12,504 nt of DNA from Alphaproteobacteria bacterium (GTDB lineage Bacteria; Pseudomonadota; Alphaproteobacteria; Puniceispirillales; Puniceispirillaceae), in contig JAKMFG010000096.1 in the NCBI GenBank assembly GCA_022425565.1, positions 1 to 12,504 on the forward strand. Reading direction: 5' to 3'. The notes below the pieces were generated by a model. That model did not search any database. It worked only from the letters and a program-made list of their open reading frames with translations, and had not been told where the DNA came from. A program made the translations under genes and the position numbers. Shown in pieces: positions 6,978 through 12,504 of this stretch (positions are counted from its first letter, which is position 1; each line of letters begins with the position of its first letter).

Positions 6978-7508
6978 ATGGCTAAGCGTTGGTATGTTCT
7001 GCATGTTTTCTCCGGTTCGGAGAAAAAGGTTGCGCAGCTCATCACCGAGCAGGCGGAGAGCAATGGCCTCGATCACCAGATCGAAGAGGTCATGGTCCCG
7101 ACCGAGGATGTCGTCGAAGTGCGCCGCGGTGTCCGTGTAGAAAGTGAACGCAAGTTTTTCCCTGGCTATATTCTGGTGAAGATGGAACTGACCGACGAGG
7201 CATGGCAGTTGGTGACAAGCCAGCCGCGTGTCACCGGTTTCCTGGGCGGCAAGGGCAAGCCCGTGCCGATCACGAATGCCGAGGCCGAGCGCCTGATCCA
7301 CCAGATGAGCGAGGGCGTAGAGCGTCCGCGCGCCACTGTCACCTTTGACATCGGCGAGCATGTACGCGTTTCAGATGGGCCGTTTGCATCGTTCAACGGT
7401 TATGTCGAGGAAGCCGACGACGACAAGGCGCGCCTGAAGGTGACCGTGTCGATTTTCGGCCGATCGACTCCTGTCGAGCTGGAATACAGCCAGGTCGAGA
7501 AAATCTAG
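6978..7508 (+). CDS. nusG: Transcription termination/antitermination factor NusG
   Basis: Binds RNA polymerase and links it to Rho or to ribosomal protein S10. 176 residues, normal length. Seen: NGN domain from [15 protein letters not shown] (4-18) through [10 protein letters not shown] (62-71) and the VTGFLGG loop (85-91), and a C-terminal KOW domain with [16 protein letters not shown] (126-141) ending in [13 protein letters not shown] 6978 is preceded by GGAAAG at 8 bases and is preferred over an in-frame TTG at 6972. It sits 46 bp downstream of secE in the standard order. Confidence 0.97.
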   Translation: MAKRWYVLHVFSGSEKKVAQLITEQAESNGLDHQIEEVMVPTEDVVEVRRGVRVESERKFFPGYILVKMELTDEAWQLVTSQPRVTGFLGGKGKPVPITNAEAERLIHQMSEGVERPRATVTFDIGEHVRVSDGPFASFNGYVEEADDDKARLKVTVSIFGRSTPVELEYSQVEKI

Positions 7509-7513
7509 TAATG

Positions 7514-7544
7514 CGGTGGCAACCGTTCGAGAGACGGACCACCG
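7514..7544 (+). promoter_or_regulatory. Hairpin between nusG and rplK
   Basis: A 31-base inverted repeat. The outer stem is CGGTGG/CCACCG (7514-7519 with 7539-7544) and the inner stem CCGT/ACGG (7523-7526 with 7534-7537), separated by the asymmetric internal loop CAA versus A and capped by TCGAGAG. It lacks a U-run, so it is not a standard terminator. It ends 4 bases before the rplK ribosome site (TAAGGA, 7549-7554). L1 is known in E. coli to repress the L11-L1 operon by binding the rplK leader, so this is a candidate L1 target; that role is inferred. Confidence 0.6.
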
Positions 7545-7563
7545 GGGGTAAGGACAACACCAG

Positions 7564-7995
7564 ATGGCAAAGAAAATCGAAGGCTACATCAAGCTGAACA
7601 TTCCTGCCGGCGGGGCAAACCCGTCGCCACCCGTCGGTCCGGCACTGGGCCAGCGCGGTGTGAATATCATGGAATTCTGCAAGGCGTTCAACGCGGCGAC
7701 CGACTCGCTCGAAAAGAACATGCCGATTCCGGTGGTGATCACCGTCTACCAGGACAAGTCGTTCACCTTCACCACCAAGACCGCACCGGTCAGCTTCTTC
7801 CTGAAGAAGGCCGCCGGCCTGAACAAGGGCGGGCAGGAGCCGGGCCGTACGGTTGCCGGCAAGGTGACCGAGGCGCAGGTGCGCGAGATTGCCGAGCAGA
7901 AGATGGGTGATATGAATGCCGTTGATGTTGACGGCGCAATGGCCATGGTCCGCGGGTCCGCCCGTGCGATGGGCCTTGATGTAGTGGAGGGCTAG
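7564..7995 (+). CDS. rplK: 50S ribosomal protein L11
   Basis: Part of the GTPase-associated centre of the large subunit; binds the 1070 region of 23S rRNA and contacts elongation factors and RelA. 143 residues, normal length. Seen: the N-terminal domain with [20 protein letters not shown] (7-26), carrying the proline-rich signature near the thiostrepton site, [17 protein letters not shown], and the RNA-binding C-terminal domain ending with the conserved [10 protein letters not shown]. The ribosome site TAAGGA is 9 bases before the ATG. It is followed after 3 bp by rplA, the classic L11 operon, in which L1 is the usual translational repressor. Confidence 0.98.
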   Translation: MAKKIEGYIKLNIPAGGANPSPPVGPALGQRGVNIMEFCKAFNAATDSLEKNMPIPVVITVYQDKSFTFTTKTAPVSFFLKKAAGLNKGGQEPGRTVAGKVTEAQVREIAEQKMGDMNAVDVDGAMAMVRGSARAMGLDVVEG

Positions 7996-7998
7996 ACA

Positions 7999-8688
7999 AT
8001 GGCGAAGCAGAGCAAGCGCAAGCAGGCCGCACTGGCCAGTGTCGATCGTGAGCGTGCCTACCCGCTGGCCGAGGCAGTTGCCCTGGTGAAAGCGAACGCC
8101 GCCGCCTCGAAGTTCGACGAGACCATTGAAGTCGCGATGAACCTTGGTGTTGACCCGCGCCACGCCGACCAGATGGTCCGTGGTGTAATTGCCATGCCAA
8201 ACGGCACCGGCAAGACCATGCGCGTCGCCGTGTTCGCACGTGATGCCAAGGCCGACGAAGCCAAGGAAGCCGGCGCCGACCTGATTGGTGCCGAGGAACT
8301 GGCCGAGGCGATGCAGAACGGCGAATCCAATTTTGACCGTGTGATTGCGACCCCTGACATGATGGGTGTTGTCGGCCGTCTTGGTAAGGTGCTGGGCCCG
8401 CGTGGCCTGATGCCGAACCCGAAGCTTGGCACGGTCACGCCGGATGTCGGCGCTGCGGTCAAGGCCGCCAAGGCCGGTGAGGTGCAGTACCGCGCCGAGA
8501 AGGCTGGGGTCGTCCATGCCGGCGTCGGCAAGGCAAGCTTCGACGAGGCGAAAATCCTCGAGAACGCTTCGGCCTTTATCGAGGCTGTCCGCAAGGCACG
8601 TCCGTCGGGCGCCAAGGGCACCTATATCCGCAAGATCACGCTGACCTCCACCATGGGCGTCGGCGTCGCGGTCGAAGACGTCGCCTGA
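7999..8688 (+). CDS. rplA: 50S ribosomal protein L1
   Basis: Binds helix 76-78 of 23S rRNA at the L1 stalk and helps release deacylated tRNA; it is also the known repressor of the L11 operon. 229 residues, normal. Seen: [20 protein letters not shown] (39-58) in the N-terminal part and the L1 signature [19 protein letters not shown] (131-149), with [11 protein letters not shown] near the end. The ribosome site GGAGGG (7986-7991) lies within the last codons of rplK, so the two are closely coupled. It is followed by a 269-bp structured leader before rplJ. Confidence 0.98.
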   Translation: MAKQSKRKQAALASVDRERAYPLAEAVALVKANAAASKFDETIEVAMNLGVDPRHADQMVRGVIAMPNGTGKTMRVAVFARDAKADEAKEAGADLIGAEELAEAMQNGESNFDRVIATPDMMGVVGRLGKVLGPRGLMPNPKLGTVTPDVGAAVKAAKAGEVQYRAEKAGVVHAGVGKASFDEAKILENASAFIEAVRKARPSGAKGTYIRKITLTSTMGVGVAVEDVA

Positions 8689-8710
8689 CTGGCGATGTGA
8701 ACCGAATTCT

Positions 8711-8728
8711 CCGGCACCTCGGTGCCGG
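8711..8728 (+). repeat. Perfect 8-bp inverted repeat downstream of rplA
   Basis: CCGGCACC and GGTGCCGG flank a two-base spacer TC, so in RNA it would form a 7-bp stem closing a four-base loop. It begins 22 bases after the rplA stop and has no U-run. It could protect the rplA 3' end, mark an RNA-processing site or slow polymerase before the L10 leader. The function is inferred; the repeat itself is certain. Confidence 0.7.
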
Positions 8729-8734
8729 TGAACA

Positions 8735-8758
8735 GGGGTGTGGTGCAAATCACGCCCC
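8735..8758 (+). repeat. Second 8-bp hairpin upstream of the L10 leader
   Basis: GGGGTGTG (8735-8742) pairs with CACGCCCC (8751-8758), including one G-U pair, around the loop GTGCAAAT. It directly follows the 8711-8728 repeat and ends three bases before the L10 leader helix. No U-run follows. It is probably part of the same structured mRNA segment. Confidence 0.65.
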
Positions 8759-8761
8759 GCA

Positions 8762-8835
8762 CCTGTCCAAGACTGCAGGTGCTGCCAATGCCGGCCTTGC
8801 CGGTGGCGGCGGCTTAATACCCTGCAATAGACGGG
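8762..8835 (+). promoter_or_regulatory. Ribosomal protein L10 leader (autoregulatory RNA of rplJ-rplL)
   Basis: mRNA structure that binds the L10-(L12)n complex and represses translation of rplJ-rplL. Seen: helix CCTGTC (8762-8767) with GACGGG (8830-8835), an asymmetric internal loop CAAGAC opposite ATA resembling the kink-turn of known L10 leaders, then helix TGCAGG (8774-8779) with CCTGCA (8821-8826). Inside lies a long arm, GCTGCCA (8781-8787) with TGGCGGC (8804-8810), capped by CCGGC-CTT-GCCGG. The elements GTCCAAGACTGCAGG and CTTAATACCCTGCA match my memory of proteobacterial L10 leaders. It stands about 120 bp before the rplJ start, as expected. Confidence 0.85.
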
Positions 8836-8880
8836 AGCAAGAGCAGGTTTCTGCTTGAACTTCTTGATGGGCAGGCCAGC

Positions 8881-8902
8881 GGACCGGTCATGAGGCCGGT
8901 TC
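8881..8902 (+). repeat. 7-bp hairpin between the L10 leader and rplJ
   Basis: GGACCGG (8881-8887) pairs with CCGGTTC (8896-8902), one pair being G-U, around the loop TCATGAGG. A smaller AGCAG-GTTT-CTGCT stem precedes it (8842-8855). It lies 42 bases before the rplJ ribosome site. It may be part of the switch that hides or frees the start of rplJ, but no pairing with the start site was found. Confidence 0.5.
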
Positions 8903-8957
8903 ATATTGCAACCGGGGATGGTGAATGTTTCGCCACCCCAAAGAGCGGAGACGATCG

Positions 8958-9476
8958 GTGAACAGACAAGAAAAAGCCGAACTGATCGAAACGCTGCAGA
9001 CCACTCTGAACGCGTCTGCCACTGTCGTGGTGGCGCATCAGGTAGGGATGACCGTTGCAGAGAGCAGCGACCTGCGTGTGAAAATGCGGGAAGCTGGAGC
9101 TGGCTTCAAGGTAACCAAAAATCGGATTGCCAAGCTGGCACTCAAAGGCACGGCCTATGAGGACCTGGAGAGCATGTTTGCCGGACCGACTGCCATTGGC
9201 ACGTCGGCAGACCCGGTATCGGCCGCCAAGGCCCTGGTGGATTTCGCCAAGACCAACGACAAGCTGACCATCGTCGGCGGCAGCATGGACGGGAAAATCC
9301 TGGACAAGGCTGGCGTCGAGGCTCTGGCCAAACTGCCGTCCCTTGACGAACTGCGTGGCCGGCTTGTCGGGCTTGTTCAAGCCCCGGCAGCCAAACTCGC
9401 ACGTGTTGCCCAGGCTCCGGCCGGCAAGGTGGCACGCGTGATTCAGGCACGTGCAGACCAATTGCAGCAGGGCTAA
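8958..9476 (+). CDS. rplJ: 50S ribosomal protein L10
   Basis: Base of the L7/L12 stalk: binds 23S rRNA through its N-terminal domain and L12 dimers through its C-terminal helix; it represses its own operon by binding the leader upstream. 172 residues with a GTG start at 8958, the usual length. GCGGAG is placed 7 bases before it; an in-frame ATG at 8925 would add 11 residues unlike the family and covers the ribosome site. Seen: NRQEKAELIETL at the N-terminus, a conserved VTKNRIAKLAL segment, GPTAIGTSADPVSAAKAL, and the alanine- and lysine-rich C-terminal helix that carries L12. rplL begins 38 bp later. Confidence 0.96.
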   Translation: MNRQEKAELIETLQTTLNASATVVVAHQVGMTVAESSDLRVKMREAGAGFKVTKNRIAKLALKGTAYEDLESMFAGPTAIGTSADPVSAAKALVDFAKTNDKLTIVGGSMDGKILDKAGVEALAKLPSLDELRGRLVGLVQAPAAKLARVAQAPAGKVARVIQARADQLQQG

Positions 9477-9514
9477 TCGCCCCGATCAGACGTTCAAGCC
9501 TAATGGAGTAAATC

Positions 9515-9895
9515 ATGGCTGATATCGAAAAAATCGCAGAAGACCTTTCCAACCTGACCGTTCTCGAAGCGGCCGAGCTGGCAACGCTGCTGGAAGACAA
9601 GTGGGGCGTATCCGCTGCCGCTGCTCCGGTCGCCATGGCCATGCCTGCTGGTGGCGGTGACGCCGGCGGCGCTGCTGAAGAGAAGACTGAATTTGACGTG
9701 ATCCTGACCTCGGCCGGCGCTTCCAAGATCAACGTGATCAAGGAAGTTCGTGCGATCACCTCGCTCGGTCTGAAGGAAGCCAAGGACCTCGTTGAAGGTG
9801 CGCCGAAGCCCGTCAAGGAAGGCGTGTCGAAGGAAGAGGCCGACGAAATCAAAGGCAAGCTCGAGGAAGCTGGCGCGACCGTCGAGGTCAAGTAA
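9515..9895 (+). CDS. rplL: 50S ribosomal protein L7/L12
   Basis: Flexible multi-copy stalk protein that recruits translational GTPases. 126 residues. Seen: N-terminal dimerisation domain ([29 protein letters not shown]), an alanine/glycine-rich hinge (about 33-54, [19 protein letters not shown]), and a C-terminal domain with [24 protein letters not shown] and the end GATVEVK. The GGAG ribosome site is 6 bases before the ATG. It is made in several copies per ribosome, so the attenuator after it fits a need for more L12 than RNA polymerase. Confidence 0.98.
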   Translation: MADIEKIAEDLSNLTVLEAAELATLLEDKWGVSAAAAPVAMAMPAGGGDAGGAAEEKTEFDVILTSAGASKINVIKEVRAITSLGLKEAKDLVEGAPKPVKEGVSKEEADEIKGKLEEAGATVEVK

Positions 9896-9937
9896 ACCCG
9901 ACGCCGTGGCATCTTCACGATTGCCGACCGAACAAGT

Positions 9938-9977
9938 CTTGCACCGGGTGGATTTTCCGCCCGGTGCAAGGCCGTTT
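9938..9977 (+). terminator. Terminator-like attenuator between rplL and rpoB
   Basis: A 14-bp stem (9938-9951 with 9957-9970, one T-G pair, core TTGCACCGGG/CCCGGTGCAA) with the five-base loop ATTTT, followed after GCC by TTTT (9974-9977). The U-run is short and displaced, so partial termination is more likely than full termination. In E. coli the same place holds a partial terminator that lowers rpoBC expression below that of rplJL; the same role is inferred here. Confidence 0.8.
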
Positions 9978-10024
9978 TACCAGGGCCGCCCTTCCAGCCT
10001 GCTGGCAGGTGGTTCGAATACCAG

Positions 10025-10048
10025 ACAGATCATTGTGTAATGACCTGT
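10025..10048 (+). repeat. Hairpin just upstream of the rpoB ribosome site
   Basis: ACAG-A-TCATT (10025-10034), loop GTGT, AATGA-C-CTGT (10039-10048): nine base pairs with one A-C mismatch. It lies 19 bases before the rpoB ribosome site. In E. coli an RNase III processing hairpin follows the rplL attenuator; this could be the equivalent, though it is shorter than typical RNase III targets. The pairing is certain, the role is not. Confidence 0.5.
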
Positions 10049-10079
10049 TATCAAACGGAAATTTGACGAGGTAACTCAT

Positions 10080-12504
<2,425 letters not shown>

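Noticed and set aside
7393..8904. A 503-codon open frame on the minus strand opposite nusG, rplK and rplA
   Set aside because: Same reason: an antisense shadow of conserved ribosomal protein genes, without domain-like sequence.
10005..10025. GGTTCGAAT resembling a tRNA T-arm
   Set aside because: The flanking bases do not form a T-stem and no acceptor, D or anticodon arm can be drawn.

Overview
The window is a chromosomal segment of a moderately GC-rich alphaproteobacterium. This rests on the 65-residue SecE, the alphaproteobacterial-looking RpoB (rifampicin region reading MDQTNPLSE), the gene order secE-nusG-rplK-rplA-rplJ-rplL-rpoB, and metabolic genes of a kind common in Rhodobacterales, Rhodospirillales and SAR116-like bacteria. 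I cannot name the genus. The window opens inside one gene and closes inside another (rpoB).

Left part (1-4017): a small metabolic cluster. Two minus-strand genes, an SDR-family protein and downstream of it a GMC-type flavoprotein oxidoreductase (choline dehydrogenase-like, C-terminus outside the window), diverge from a plus-strand enolase-superfamily enzyme. That enzyme most resembles hydroxyproline-betaine epimerase / cis-3-hydroxyproline dehydratase proteins. A minus-strand EamA/DMT transporter converges on the enolase-type gene, and their 3' ends overlap by 53 bp. Together they look like an uptake or catabolic module for a small organic acid, amino-acid derivative or betaine; the substrate is an inference.

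Middle part (4193-6474): a translationally coupled pair, made of a roughly ten-helix membrane protein of unknown function and a Bcr/CflA-type MFS exporter, joined by an ATGA overlap. A 259-bp gap follows, with a possible promoter for the core operon and no tRNA.

Right part (6734-12504): the transcription/translation superoperon. secE, nusG, rplK, rplA, rplJ and rplL are complete; rpoB is present for its first 808 codons. The intergenic spaces hold clear RNA structure: a hairpin between nusG and rplK, two consecutive 8-bp hairpins followed by a recognisable L10 autoregulatory leader before rplJ, and a 14-bp terminator-like attenuator plus a second hairpin between rplL and rpoB.

I found no mobile element, CRISPR array, tRNA, rRNA or phage gene, and nothing that amounts to a wholly new system. 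The most unusual points are the SDR lacking its catalytic tyrosine, the uncharacterised membrane protein coupled to the exporter, and the elaborate leader upstream of rplJ. No stretch without a gene exceeds 300 bp.
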